Source: Candidatus Thorarchaeota archaeon (GTDB lineage: Archaea > Asgardarchaeota > Thorarchaeia > Thorarchaeales > Thorarchaeaceae). Taken from it: a DNA stretch of 44,441 nucleotides. Under the pieces are notes generated by a model. It searched no databases. It was not told where the DNA came from and was given only the letters and a program-made list of their open reading frames with translations. A program made the position numbers and the translations under genes. Below, piece after piece: positions 32,553-41,648 of the stretch; the first letter of the stretch is position 1; every line of letters starts with the position of its first letter. The stretch is from NCBI GenBank assembly GCA_011364905.1, contig RDNZ01000019.1, positions 4,354 through 48,794 on the forward strand. Reading direction: 5' to 3'.

Positions 32553-34238
32553 ATGAAACATGAATCTGGACCTCAGTGCCCTGAGAGGAAACCGAATTCG
32601 AAAAGACACAATGTCCTCATTGTTGTACTGGTTGCTATTGCCAGTGCAATCTGGCTAGCCATCAGAACTGGATCCAAACCTTCACGGATTCTCTACCCAT
32701 GCCAGCAGGCAGCTCTTGCAAACATCACACTCCTCAAGACAATGATGACTCTATCAATCCCAAGTGTTTCCAGTCTTCGAACAGCGGTTGCTTGGTTGAA
32801 ACCCATAGTGATTCTATCCATTATATCTGTGGGCGGATTTGCAGTAGCAACGGATTCGTTCAGCAGTGGACCTGAACCTCTTCAAGCTGACTCAAATCAT
32901 GAGCGTGTCCCCATCGTTCTCAATCCTCAGACCGCTTTAGTTCAAGAGAACGCCTCAAATCTCTTTTTCGTGCAGAACGCCACAGGACTAGAAGGAAATA
33001 TGGACTTGTCAGTGGCTGAACTTCTTGACCTGATGGAATCAGAAGGTTTACACTTCTATCAAACCTCAAATACACCTGAGGGTCTGATTGCTAGTGATGA
33101 TGTGATAATAATCAAGATGAATGGACAGTGGGACTACAGAGGTGGTACGAATACTGACCTTATCAAGAGTGTGATTCAGATGATTATTGACCATCCAGAT
33201 GGATTTACTGGAGAGGTGATTATATCTGATAATGGCCAAGGTCTCGGAAATCTAGATAGACGTTTCCCCAACTCATATTATCAGAATCAGTCTGCAGCGG
33301 ATCTTGCCGAATTCTTCAGTCCAGAGTGGGACGTAAGCACCGTTCTTTGGGATGACCTAAGAAGCACCACTGTTGATGACTACAACCTAGATGATTTCTC
33401 AAATGGTTATGTTCGAAGTTCAGTATGGCATGAGGACACTGAGTTATATGTGTCCTATCCCAAGTTCCAGAGCCCGGCAACTGGAGCTTATATCAGCTTC
33501 AAACAGGGAGTCTGGACCAACAGTTCAGGCTTTGATTCAGACCGTTTAAAGGTCATTAACATGCCTGTCCTGAAGACACATTTCCGGTATGGTGTGACTG
33601 GATGCATCAAGCACTACATGGGAGTTCCCCAGGGATACATTGCAGATGCTGTCGACACCTCAATCCCGCATGAACACTTCTCAATTGGATTAGGCGGAAT
33701 GGGGACGCTTATGGCTGAAACCCGATTCCCAGTCCTCAACATCTTGGATATGGTCTGGATCAATGCCAATCCATTAGAGAGCTCCTATATCGTGGGACCA
33801 TATTCAAGCTATCCAGTTGCAAGAGCCACAGACATCATTGGCGCAAGTCTTGATCCCGTTGCCATGGATTACTGGGTTGCCAAACATGTTCTCATACCCA
33901 CGACAGAGTATCTGAACTATACTGATTACACATCCCTAGATCCAGACAATGATACAATTCACCAGAATTTGGGAAATGGTATGATTATGCAGGACGAGTC
34001 CTTCCATAACTACTTGGAGCGGTCCATGAATCAGTTGATTGATGCTGGATACCAAGTCACGATGAATGAAACTGAGATGAATGTTTTCGTGTCAGCCATG
34101 GCGGCACCAGGCCCTGTCACTCCCACTACCCCTACAACCTCAGGGACCATGGATTATCTCCCAATTGCCATAGGGGCAATAGCGATAGGATTGTTCGTGG
34201 TTGTGTTGATTGTACTGAGGAAACGTGGAATTTATTGA
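32553..34238 (+). CDS. DUF362-domain membrane-anchored protein
   Basis: A 561-residue protein with two N-terminal hydrophobic segments (about 20-38 and 82-100), a DUF362 catalytic-like domain and a C-terminal Thr/Pro stalk with a membrane helix. DUF362 features are DDVIIIKMNGQWDYRGGTNTDLIKSVIQMI, VIISDNGQG, KVINMPVLKTHFRYGVTGCIKHYMG and ATDIIGASLDPVAMDYWVAKHVL. DUF362 proteins occur with Fe-S domains in some anaerobes and their chemistry is unknown; this copy has no Fe-S cysteine cluster. The N-x-S/T sequons and anchors place the domain outside the cell. Confidence 0.82.
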   Translation: MKHESGPQCPERKPNSKRHNVLIVVLVAIASAIWLAIRTGSKPSRILYPCQQAALANITLLKTMMTLSIPSVSSLRTAVAWLKPIVILSIISVGGFAVATDSFSSGPEPLQADSNHERVPIVLNPQTALVQENASNLFFVQNATGLEGNMDLSVAELLDLMESEGLHFYQTSNTPEGLIASDDVIIIKMNGQWDYRGGTNTDLIKSVIQMIIDHPDGFTGEVIISDNGQGLGNLDRRFPNSYYQNQSAADLAEFFSPEWDVSTVLWDDLRSTTVDDYNLDDFSNGYVRSSVWHEDTELYVSYPKFQSPATGAYISFKQGVWTNSSGFDSDRLKVINMPVLKTHFRYGVTGCIKHYMGVPQGYIADAVDTSIPHEHFSIGLGGMGTLMAETRFPVLNILDMVWINANPLESSYIVGPYSSYPVARATDIIGASLDPVAMDYWVAKHVLIPTTEYLNYTDYTSLDPDNDTIHQNLGNGMIMQDESFHNYLERSMNQLIDAGYQVTMNETEMNVFVSAMAAPGPVTPTTPTTSGTMDYLPIAIGAIAIGLFVVVLIVLRKRGIY

Positions 34239-34269
34239 ACTTGATTCTTCCAGCTACAAATGTCAAAGG

Positions 34270-35052
34270 TTATGGTTTCCACTTCTTGGTGAACCAATCA
34301 ACCACAGTCTTCATGGTGATCTCAAATGCTCGAGAGTCTGAGAGGTTATGATCGGCTCCCTCTACAATGACTAAGTCCTTAGATTCTCCAGCTAGTTCGT
34401 AGAGCCTCTTTACTCCCGCCAGAGGGATGCCAACATCATCTGTACCATGAATTATCAATAACGTGCGAGAAGCTATCTTTGCTATCTCGTTCATTGGATT
34501 GTATATCTTCGCATCATCGACCATTGCATGAAGGATTTCCTCCCGTATCTCTGGATTCTCGATACCACGGATCTGGGCTGAATCTGTTTCAAAAATTTGT
34601 TCAACAGAGTGGCGTATCATTGGAGATTCCGAGAACCAAAGTGTGTCAAAAACAGGTGCCCTCAAGCAGACTGCATCACATCGCGAGTCCTCAGCAAGAG
34701 CACAGATGGCAACTGCTGCACCCCAGCTTGCTGCGTATATGCCAGACCAGGAATCCAGAGTCAAATCAGACTCCAGAAGATGAGTTATTGCACGTTTTGC
34801 ATCCTTGATCTGACCTGACAAGGTGAATATTCCATCACTCCGTCTGAACCCACGGAAGTCAAAGGTCAGGACTGCAAACCCAGCCTCTGCGAGCTTTGTT
34901 GCAAGACCACCAACTATGTCGGGCCCACCTGGGAGACCGTGGAACTTGCATATCCCGGGGAATGGACCCTCTCCGGAGGGTGTAACAAAGTATCCTCTGA
35001 TTGTTTCCCCTTCTGATGTGAACTCAGTCGGAATAATCTTCACATCTGCCAT
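34270..35052 (-). CDS. Alpha/beta hydrolase (dienelactone-hydrolase/BAAT-like)
   Basis: A 260-residue serine hydrolase. The oxyanion region is KFHGLPGGP and the nucleophile elbow is Y-A-A-S109-W-G-A. The acid lies in HGTDDVGIP (Asp205 or 206) and the base is His235 in EGADHNL. All catalytic elements are present in canonical order. The last minus-strand gene of a redox-flavoured group, it begins 15 bases after the FMN reductase stop, so they are co-transcribed. The substrate is probably a small ester, thioester or lactone. Confidence 0.9.
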   Translation of the reverse strand: MADVKIIPTEFTSEGETIRGYFVTPSGEGPFPGICKFHGLPGGPDIVGGLATKLAEAGFAVLTFDFRGFRRSDGIFTLSGQIKDAKRAITHLLESDLTLDSWSGIYAASWGAAVAICALAEDSRCDAVCLRAPVFDTLWFSESPMIRHSVEQIFETDSAQIRGIENPEIREEILHAMVDDAKIYNPMNEIAKIASRTLLIIHGTDDVGIPLAGVKRLYELAGESKDLVIVEGADHNLSDSRAFEITMKTVVDWFTKKWKP

Positions 35053-35067
35053 GCCTAATTCACCGAA

Positions 35068-35778
35068 CTATAAGCTGGATTCCTTTGCCTTTTGATACGC
35101 GTCGTTGTACCATTCCCTGAGCTCTTTTTCAGGCTCCAGAGGTCGGCTGATACCTTCTAGCGTATCTTTTGACATCTTGCCTTCTTTGATGAGTTGTGTT
35201 CCAGCTTTCCTTGTCTCACTGAGAACTTCTTCTGCCTTTTCCTTGTATTTATTCATAAGAAATGCATGAGGTCTCAGAACAGCTCCCGAGAACTCAACAC
35301 TTGCATCCTTGGCCATATGTTCCACAAAATGGACCACTAGGTCCATGTTCTCCTTCTCCCACCAACCCCCGGTTGAAACCAATACTATCTTGGATATCTT
35401 CACATCATCATGGAACTTCGCGCGAGTGCGACCATCACGAAACTCTAGGATGGGCTCGATGAGGGGCATTAGTCTGTTTAGTAGGTTCTGTATTTCTCCT
35501 GGAAGTGGAAAATAGATTGGTATTGCAAGTACAAGGATGTCAGCTTCTCGAAACTTTGGATAGAGCTTCTCCATATCATCAGTCTGGCTGCATTTCCCTA
35601 CCTTTTCATACCAGCAGTCGAAGTCTCCGAGACACGGTCTAATCTTGAAACGCTTAGCAAAAATGGTTTCAACCGTTGCACCAGCTTCTTCCATGCCCTC
35701 TACAAAAGCGGTCAGCATCTTGTGTGTGTCCCCCTTTTCCATTCGGGCACTCCCATTGATCGCGAGCACTCTCGTCAC
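35068..35778 (-). CDS. NAD(P)H-dependent FMN reductase / flavodoxin-like iron-sulfur flavoprotein
   Basis: A 236-residue protein with the flavodoxin-like FMN phosphate loop GSARMEKGDTHKML. It then has two cysteines around CLGDFDCWYEKVGKCSQTDDME, as in iron-sulfur flavoproteins and NADPH-dependent FMN reductases, and an FMN-contact strand ADILVLAIPIYFPLPG. The Cys-rich loop (C49, C55 and C64 approximately) could bind an iron-sulfur cluster. It lies 51 bases from the EFR1-type protein on the same strand, supporting an electron-transfer pairing. Confidence 0.85.
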   Translation of the reverse strand: MTRVLAINGSARMEKGDTHKMLTAFVEGMEEAGATVETIFAKRFKIRPCLGDFDCWYEKVGKCSQTDDMEKLYPKFREADILVLAIPIYFPLPGEIQNLLNRLMPLIEPILEFRDGRTRAKFHDDVKISKIVLVSTGGWWEKENMDLVVHFVEHMAKDASVEFSGAVLRPHAFLMNKYKEKAEEVLSETRKAGTQLIKEGKMSKDTLEGISRPLEPEKELREWYNDAYQKAKESSL

Positions 35779-35829
35779 TGTATCACCACGCTGAGCAACC
35801 TTGAGAATGGTGCGCTAAAAACAATTCGA

Positions 35830-36618
35830 CTAAGGTTCCATGTCCTCCATCGTGACACTTGGATTTGTATAACGACCTCTGCTTTCCGTTCCAGATCCAA
35901 ACTGAATGGCACTCTCTGGACACCAGTTGATACAGGCAAGACACTGCTGGCATCCATGTAACCACTCAGGTCTACCTTCTTTCATCCGGATATTTTGAAC
36001 TGGGCAAATACGTACACAGGTTTCGCACTCTGTGCAATTCTCATCAACCCAGAACTTTTCATCGGAGCCATTCACACGCTCTATGAACTGCTTGTAGCTG
36101 CGGGAAGGCCAGGAGTAGGACGAGAGTTGGGAAGATGGGAGATGGATTGTCCGATTCCGGAGTGTGACCACGATTTCCTCGATGGCGTTGGCTGCGTTGC
36201 AAAGGATTCTTTGAATACCGCTTTCAGATGGAGCGTCATAGTCGATAATATAATTGGAGGGCATCCTCAGGGGAAACCCTGCCGAAAGATCAAGACCGAT
36301 TTTCTGGAGTTCGGCTCTGAGTTGAGCAAGTGCAAATTCTGGTTCTCCAGCATGGGTTACAACTGCAAAGATGTAACTGGCACTATGACCTTTCAATGAG
36401 CGGATGAATTCTAGAACTTTGAGTGGTAGCCCACCCCAATACACTGGAAAAACAATGCCTAGAATCTCATGTGGCTCATCGTAATCATTAGAATGGGCAT
36501 GTGCAATCGGGATGACATCCGCATCTCCAAGAGCGTCAGTGATCGCCTTTGCCACCATTAGGGAGTTTCCAGTTCCTGTAAAATAGAATATTCTATGCTT
36601 CAGGTTGATTTCCTCCAA
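35830..36618 (-). CDS. EFR1-type flavodoxin/ferredoxin fusion protein
   Basis: A 262-residue protein. The flavodoxin half starts with YFTGTGNSLMVAKAI, the FMN phosphate-binding loop, and continues with IVFPVYWGGLPLKVLEFI. The C-terminal half has two [4Fe-4S] motifs: C-x2-C-x2-C-x3-C-P in ENCTECETCVRICPV and again in GCQQCLACINWCPES. This arrangement is EFR1 (Edr1)-type and mediates ferredoxin-flavin electron exchange. It lies 51 bases upstream of the FMN reductase. The first 5 residues before the strand allow no other reasonable start. Confidence 0.9.
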   Translation of the reverse strand: MEEINLKHRIFYFTGTGNSLMVAKAITDALGDADVIPIAHAHSNDYDEPHEILGIVFPVYWGGLPLKVLEFIRSLKGHSASYIFAVVTHAGEPEFALAQLRAELQKIGLDLSAGFPLRMPSNYIIDYDAPSESGIQRILCNAANAIEEIVVTLRNRTIHLPSSQLSSYSWPSRSYKQFIERVNGSDEKFWVDENCTECETCVRICPVQNIRMKEGRPEWLHGCQQCLACINWCPESAIQFGSGTESRGRYTNPSVTMEDMEP

Positions 36619-36765
36619 TCGGACCTGCTCAGTGATTTTCGATTAAATACATGTCTTATACCTTCACATGTCGGTGAATTCAGAAATATTACGCATCAGG
36701 GTGGCAAATGAGTGAAATAAGTCTTGGACTAGTTTATCCTTTCTGAGGAAACATGGAAGACAGAA

Positions 36766-37350
36766 TCAAAGGACTGCGCCACAGTTCCTGCACAGGGTGC
36801 TGAGTGCAGTGTTGTCATAGTTACAGTATGGACACTCGCGTACATCACCTATCCGCTCGAAGGCCATAGTAGAGTTGTAGTCTTGGCCCTTTATCTCAAA
36901 CACCTCATCCGACATTGGGTCATAAATCCGTATTGTATAGATTGGTCTATTATTACTCCTGTGGGTGACCCGAGACTCGAGGAACTGCCCAATGGGTTTA
37001 CCTGCGAAATGATGAAGGGAAATTTCCTTGATGATATTCGCACCCCTGACCTCAAGAATTCTCTCACTTGTTAGATAGTATCGTGTCCTTTTGGTTTGGA
37101 TAAACAAGGCTACTTCGCCGATTATTCCAGCTGCAACTAGTATGGCAAAGAGAAATGCCAATGGAGAGCTAAGTTCCTGAATGACTCCGAAGAGTACGGC
37201 TGGGCCTCCTATCACAATGATAAAACCAAAAAAGATGAGCCAAAATCCAGTCCCGGCTCTCCTTGTCCACACAATGCTCTCTCCCGCCAAGAGCCCTTCC
37301 TCTGGCGGGTCGAAACGTCCTGTGATGGAGTAGGTTCGGGATTCGTCCAT
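36766..37350 (-). CDS. Membrane protein with PH-like domain and C-terminal zinc ribbon
   Basis: A 194-residue protein: an N-terminal cytosolic segment (GESIVWTRRAGTG), two membrane helices (about 32-53 and 60-85), and a bacterial-PH-like domain (RYYLTSERILEVRGANIIKEISLHHFAGKPIG ... IYTIRIYDPMSDEVFEI). It ends in a zinc-ribbon pair CPYCNYDN ... CRNCGAVL. The layout of membrane helices, YdbS/bPH2-like domain and zinc ribbon is known in archaea, but the function is unknown. Its own promoter must lie in the 195-base gap upstream. It is oriented with the redox genes but 147 bases separate it from them. Confidence 0.78.
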   Translation of the reverse strand: MDESRTYSITGRFDPPEEGLLAGESIVWTRRAGTGFWLIFFGFIIVIGGPAVLFGVIQELSSPLAFLFAILVAAGIIGEVALFIQTKRTRYYLTSERILEVRGANIIKEISLHHFAGKPIGQFLESRVTHRSNNRPIYTIRIYDPMSDEVFEIKGQDYNSTMAFERIGDVRECPYCNYDNTALSTLCRNCGAVL

Positions 37351-37545
37351 AGCGATGTTCAGCCCCTTAATTTCACTATATACTCGTAGGCTGCACTTTT
37401 AATCCATGTTCGTAGGTCGGTCACGCTATTCTGCTGGGTTTTCCATTGATTTGCATCATGAAAACTCATACTTGATTATGAAAATTCAGCTTTGGGCTTG
37501 AGGAGCCTATTTCTTAGTTTGAGTGCATGTCTATCGTGGTGATAG

Positions 37546-37790
37546 ATGATGAATAATCGCGTGAACGAACATGCATTCTCGATAGAACTTGATTCTAAGA
37601 GACACCTGAGCCTCGAACAACCCAAGGATGTCGATGGCCCAGTACTAGTCGAAGGGACCCTTGGCAGACTTCTCAGCAAGGAGTTTGTAGAGGGAGCGAT
37701 GCTTGAACTCAAAGGAACAAGGGGTGTCCTGAGATTGGACATCACCGAGTCGGAGTGGAACAACCTAGTTCGGATGGAGGTGGATGTGTA
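37546..37790 (+). CDS. Small hypothetical protein coupled to a PNPOx-like gene
   Basis: An 81-residue protein with a strand-rich pattern (HAFSIELDSKRHLSLEQP, PVLVEGTLGRL, AMLELKGTRGVLRLDITESEW). Its TAA stop (37789-37791) overlaps the ATG of the next gene by 1 base (TAATG), the sign of translational coupling. I see no known family. It has a ribosome-like GGTGATAG immediately before ATG 37546, and ATG 37549 is an alternative start. It is probably a partner of the flavin enzyme. Confidence 0.6.
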
Positions 37791-38327
37791 ATGGCAAAAC
37801 CACAATTCGATCTTGTAGAACAGAAAGTGAGAGAGAAGACCTTTGCAGTCTTGAGCACAGTCGACTCAAAGAACCGTCCGCACTCAACGGGAATCATCTT
37901 TGCAGTTTCGCCTCCTGGTGAAGAGTTGGCATTCTATGTTGTGACCCAATCAAAATCAGCAAAGACCAGGAACATCAAAAGGAACCCCAATGTCTCACTT
38001 GTGGTGACCTTCCCTCACCACTATCTTCGTTTTATCCCGGACAGCACGGTCATGTTCAGGGGAACAGCTGAAATAGTTTCACTCCAAAACGAGGGGGCTC
38101 AAGCAGCCTTTGGACAGAAGAAGATGACACAGATGAACCTCGAGGTTGACTCAGAAGTCCTGAAAGCTTCTGTTGTCATTCGTATTCGACCGAGTAAGAC
38201 AGTCTACTGTTATGGGGTGGGCATCGGACTAAATCAGATGAGGAAAGATCCGACCTCTGCCAGGTATAAAGTTGAGATTCCATCGGAGCGGCTTGCCAAA
38301 GCGTCACTTGTAATGGAGTTGGTCTAG
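37791..38327 (+). CDS. Pyridoxamine 5'-phosphate oxidase-family FMN-binding protein
   Basis: A 178-residue split-barrel flavoprotein with the opening KVREKTFAVLSTVDSKNRPHSTGIIFAV, a strand TQSKSAKTRNIKRNPNVSLVVTF, and MFRGTAEIV, all typical of the PNPOx/heme-utilisation-like family. Family members bind FMN, F420 or haem; many archaeal copies use F420. It is translationally coupled to the preceding 81-residue gene and ends 1 base before the CPBP protease start. The substrate is not readable. Confidence 0.85.
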   Translation: MAKPQFDLVEQKVREKTFAVLSTVDSKNRPHSTGIIFAVSPPGEELAFYVVTQSKSAKTRNIKRNPNVSLVVTFPHHYLRFIPDSTVMFRGTAEIVSLQNEGAQAAFGQKKMTQMNLEVDSEVLKASVVIRIRPSKTVYCYGVGIGLNQMRKDPTSARYKVEIPSERLAKASLVMELV

Positions 38328-38328
38328 A

Positions 38329-39165
38329 ATGGTGAGAGATTGGATTCAGAGAAATGCTGTAGCATCCTATGTGCTACTCACCTATGGAATCACATGGTCG
38401 CTTGCTATAGTCTTAGCTCTATCATATCACGGTGTGATCAGTCTTCAGATTCCTTTCGCTCTGCACTACATCCTTCCGTACGGTCCCATGCTCTCTGCGC
38501 TCATTGTGACCTGGTTGAGAGGTGGGACTCAGAGTCTTCATGATCTTCTTGGCAGGATGTCGAAGTGGAGAATCAGACCAGTCTGGATTATCATAGCTTT
38601 GTTCTCAGTCTGGGTATTCTACATCGCCTCAGCACTCATGATGGTTGCCATGGGACAGCCTTGGCCAGATTTGAGCATATTTGGTCAAGTCATGTATCTC
38701 CCATACCTGACCTTCTTTGGTGCGTGGGCTCTTTGGATCTTCACCTATGGAATCGGTGAGGAAACCGGTTGGCGTGGCTATCTGTTGCCCCATATCCAGA
38801 CAAGATACAGTGCCTTCGTTTCCAGTCTGATCGTGGCCATCATATGGGCAGGGTGGCACGCTCCAATGTTCCTCTACAATGAGAACCTCATGTCGTTGGG
38901 ACCTATTGGGACTGTCTTCTGGACCATTGGTCTCATGTTCGGTTCTGTACTGTTGACTTGGATCTACAATAACACTGAGGGGAGCATCCTCATGACTGCG
39001 ATCTGGCATGGGACATTCAACACTTTCTCAGCTGCTGCAGGTCAGGCAGCAAGCGTCCCTTCGGGTATCATCAGCATGTTAGTGATGGTCGTAGTGGTCC
39101 TAGTTGTCATCATTTACAGGCCCAAGAACCTGTCACATCTAGAGAGGCAACAAGCCACAGACTAG
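38329..39165 (+). CDS. CPBP-family intramembrane metalloprotease (CAAX prenyl protease 2/Rce1-like)
   Basis: A 278-residue protein with about eight membrane helices and the three catalytic CPBP motifs: E144-E145-T-G-W-R149 in GIGEETGWRG, H177 in WAGWHAPMF, and H227 in AIWHGTFN. The family includes eukaryotic Rce1, which cleaves prenylated CAAX proteins, and bacterial/archaeal members of uncertain substrates. It is the last gene of the 37546-39165 operon. An imperfect hairpin follows at 39182-39206, shared with the convergent PAS gene. Confidence 0.92.
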   Translation: MVRDWIQRNAVASYVLLTYGITWSLAIVLALSYHGVISLQIPFALHYILPYGPMLSALIVTWLRGGTQSLHDLLGRMSKWRIRPVWIIIALFSVWVFYIASALMMVAMGQPWPDLSIFGQVMYLPYLTFFGAWALWIFTYGIGEETGWRGYLLPHIQTRYSAFVSSLIVAIIWAGWHAPMFLYNENLMSLGPIGTVFWTIGLMFGSVLLTWIYNNTEGSILMTAIWHGTFNTFSAAAGQAASVPSGIISMLVMVVVVLVVIIYRPKNLSHLERQQATD

Positions 39166-39181
39166 TTAACCAGTACTCATT

Positions 39182-39206
39182 CTGAGAGAGGGTCATCCTC
39201 TCTCGG
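39182..39206. terminator. Symmetric hairpin between convergent genes
   Basis: GAGAGAGG (39184-39191) pairs perfectly with CCTCTCTC (39197-39204) around a 5-base loop, extended by a C-G pair. It lies after the CPBP stop and overlaps the last codons of the convergent PAS gene. There is no T-tract, so it is at best a weak bidirectional terminator. Confidence 0.35.
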
Positions 39207-41460
39207 TGACTCTTTTGATACTCGCACGAACGTAAGATTCCTCATCGACTGTGAAATGACTCAACTTCAGTTGGATTTCCAGTCTTTCTCCGTCGAAGGT
39301 CTTGATGTCCCATCTCAGATCCTGCTGCTTCCCACTTGTGACCTTGCTCATCAGTTGTTGGCTCTTCTCTTTTGACGATTGTTTGTCAACCTGGTTACGA
39401 GGTGAGAGTTGCCAGAGCGTCTTACCCAGTAATTGTTCCTTTTCGCAATTGAAGAACTTGAAGGCCGCAGTGCTACAGTCTACCACTTGCTCATCTTTGA
39501 AGACGAGGACCGCCTCTTCAGCGGCGTTAAAAAGCAGGCGATACTTCTCCTTATCCTCCTTGAGAGTTTTAAGAAACCGCTGGTTTTCTGTCACGTCCAT
39601 GACCTGTGTAATATACAAGGATACAGTGCCATCCTCCTCTCTGAGTGCTGACGAGATTACTTGGACATCTATCGTGCCGGATTTGGATGATCTAAATCCT
39701 CCTTTTGCAAGGTCGTATCTAATTTCACTCTTCACCACCTCGCCTCGTTGAATACTCTCCAACAGTCCTTGAGGTACATTTTGATCTCGATCTAATCGGT
39801 ATGATTCATAATCGCTTGGGCCTGAAACTCCAAACATCAGTCTAGCAGTTTCATTAAACTGGATAATCCGACCGTTTGTGTCATACAGAACAATGCCGAT
39901 AGGAGTATGCTCAAAGACTCCTCTGAACCTCTTCTCACTCTCTTGCAGTGCAATTTCAACCATGTGCTGCTCGGTTATGTCAACCTCAAGAGCCTGCATG
40001 GCTCGTTGTCCATCGTGTTCAACGACATTGACATAGGAGTCTACCCATCTTATCTCGCCATCCGGTCGTATGTAACGAAATCTCTGTTTCGGAAGTTTTT
40101 CTGCTCCTGATGCGACCAGTTTGTTTCGCATTTCTAGTTCTTTTCTGTCATCGGGATGAACCAAGGTCCAGGTTTCTTCAGCAGACATCGCAAGCAGTTC
40201 TCCGATTGTCCGCCCCACAGTTTCAGCGTAGGCTTCGTTTGCAAAGACAATTTTCCCATCGACAAATATAACGATGCCCTGTAGCGACTCTTCGAAAAGT
40301 CTGCGGTACCTCTCCTCGCTTCTATCTAGCGCTTCAAGCATGAGCTTTTCGTGAGTGACATCAAGCAAGGTACCTGCTGAGCGGAGTGGTGTGCCGTCCT
40401 CATCTCTCTCGACAACACGACCCCTGTCCAGCACCCAGACAAAGCGTCCGCTCTTGGTTACCAAGCGATGCTCTGAGGAAAACATCGGGGTTTTGTTCTT
40501 CAGGTGTTCGTCCCACCTGCTCTCGACAAGTCCGAAGTCATCAGGATGGATTAGTTTCATCCAGTCGTAGGCAAAGGCATTCAACTCCTCAGGAGTGTAC
40601 CCCAACATCTCAGCGATGCGGTCACTGAATACCATCCGGCCAGTTGTGTGCTGCCAGTCCCACGGCGCAAGATCAGCCCCGCGGAGGGCAAGTTCAAGTC
40701 GCTCCCGACTCTTTCGCAGTTCTTCCTCAGTACTCTTCTGTGCGGTTATGTCTCTGACGACGGAAACAATACTCTCGCCATCATCATGAAGACTCATCGT
40801 GACTGAGAACCAATAGGTGGAGCGTCCTATCTTCAACTGGTATTCATAGGCATCAGCACGTCCAGTCTCCTTGACCTGTTGCGCCAACTCAACGGCTTTC
40901 TCCGTGATCTCAGGAGGAAGAACATCTCGCTCTGTCAGGTCAGGAGAGATCTCAAAGGTCGTTGGGACAAAGAACTTCGCAGTGGTCCTGAAGTACATCC
41001 CCCTGACTCTCTTCGAGGACCCTTTCTCACCCTTCTTCGGGGGAGGATACTGCTCGACAAGTCCTTCTTCCCGCAGTTTCCTGAGATGGTAGTAGCAGTT
41101 ATAGTTAGAGATCTTGAGCTTTGGCTTGTTCTCCTTTATGGTATCAAGCACCTCAGCAACACTCATCCAAAGCCTGCGAGACGGTGTTCGAGTGGTGACC
41201 TCCTCAGTGATCACTGTTCCATCATCCATCTGCTTCTCAGTCGTTTTGACCTCAGTCTGGAAATCTTCAACTCCTTGATCTAGTGCTCTAAGAATTTCAA
41301 GACGAATAGGATGATAGAGAGACTCCTTCTGCTCGTGGGTTTCCAAGACCATGAAGTCCTTTCTCTCTGTGTCAGGGAGTCCTGATGGTATGGATTCGTT
41401 TTGCCCCATGGTGCCGGTTTCCTCAAGCTTGTCTGTAGAGAGCGCAGAACGCGTTTTCAT
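39193..41460 (-). CDS. PAS-repeat sensor with N-terminal winged-helix DNA-binding domain
   Basis: A 755-residue protein. Residues about 40-165 form a winged-helix domain with the signature HEQKESLYHPIRLEILRAL, an insertion, then NCYYHLRKLREEGLVEQYPPPKKGEK. It shares this domain with the divergent protein at 41649. A partial PAS and four full PAS domains follow (cores LELALRGADLAPWDWQ, YRRLFEESLQGIVIFVDG, FRGVFEHTPIGIVLYDTNG, YRLLFNAAEEAVLVFKDE), each closed by a D-I/V-T-E-type linker. There is no kinase, HATPase or receiver domain, so sensing is directly linked to DNA binding. The start is ATG 41460. Confidence 0.9.
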   Translation of the reverse strand: MKTRSALSTDKLEETGTMGQNESIPSGLPDTERKDFMVLETHEQKESLYHPIRLEILRALDQGVEDFQTEVKTTEKQMDDGTVITEEVTTRTPSRRLWMSVAEVLDTIKENKPKLKISNYNCYYHLRKLREEGLVEQYPPPKKGEKGSSKRVRGMYFRTTAKFFVPTTFEISPDLTERDVLPPEITEKAVELAQQVKETGRADAYEYQLKIGRSTYWFSVTMSLHDDGESIVSVVRDITAQKSTEEELRKSRERLELALRGADLAPWDWQHTTGRMVFSDRIAEMLGYTPEELNAFAYDWMKLIHPDDFGLVESRWDEHLKNKTPMFSSEHRLVTKSGRFVWVLDRGRVVERDEDGTPLRSAGTLLDVTHEKLMLEALDRSEERYRRLFEESLQGIVIFVDGKIVFANEAYAETVGRTIGELLAMSAEETWTLVHPDDRKELEMRNKLVASGAEKLPKQRFRYIRPDGEIRWVDSYVNVVEHDGQRAMQALEVDITEQHMVEIALQESEKRFRGVFEHTPIGIVLYDTNGRIIQFNETARLMFGVSGPSDYESYRLDRDQNVPQGLLESIQRGEVVKSEIRYDLAKGGFRSSKSGTIDVQVISSALREEDGTVSLYITQVMDVTENQRFLKTLKEDKEKYRLLFNAAEEAVLVFKDEQVVDCSTAAFKFFNCEKEQLLGKTLWQLSPRNQVDKQSSKEKSQQLMSKVTSGKQQDLRWDIKTFDGERLEIQLKLSHFTVDEESYVRASIKRVTERG

Positions 41461-41483
41461 TAGAAGTCATGTCTACGGATTCA

Positions 41484-41609
41484 CTACATTGTGTAATGCG
41501 CAGTACTAGAATAAAAGGTTTTGTTATTACACTGCAATACATTACAAATCAGTACTATTGCAATAGGCTTAAATAGTTTTATTTTTTTATTGCAACTCGT
41601 TACAATAGC
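41484..41609. promoter_or_regulatory. Divergent promoter with repeated operator-like motifs
   Basis: The 188-base gap between the two winged-helix genes holds two direct copies of TGCAAnnCnTTACAA, starting at about 41533 and 41591. A related copy in the other orientation (complement GCATTACACAATG, about 41487-41499) and a further TTGCAATAG at about 41559-41567 are also present. TATA-like elements are TTAAATAG at 41569-41576 (plus) and CCTTTTATTC, the complement of 41509-41518 (minus). CAGTACTA also occurs twice (about 41501 and 41551). The arrangement suggests cooperative binding by the adjacent regulators. Confidence 0.65.
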
Positions 41610-41648
41610 GCTTGGCATCAAGTGATTAGATGCGCCGGAGTGATACCT

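Noticed and set aside
37351..37545. Possible tRNA or small RNA gene in the 195-base gap
   Set aside because: No cloverleaf-type pairing or conserved tRNA loop sequence could be found; only short repeats (ATGAAAA twice) and promoter-like AT-rich DNA.
41461..41648. CRISPR-like or tandem-repeat array
   Set aside because: The repeats are short, imperfect, unevenly spaced and in both orientations, as expected for operators rather than for an array.
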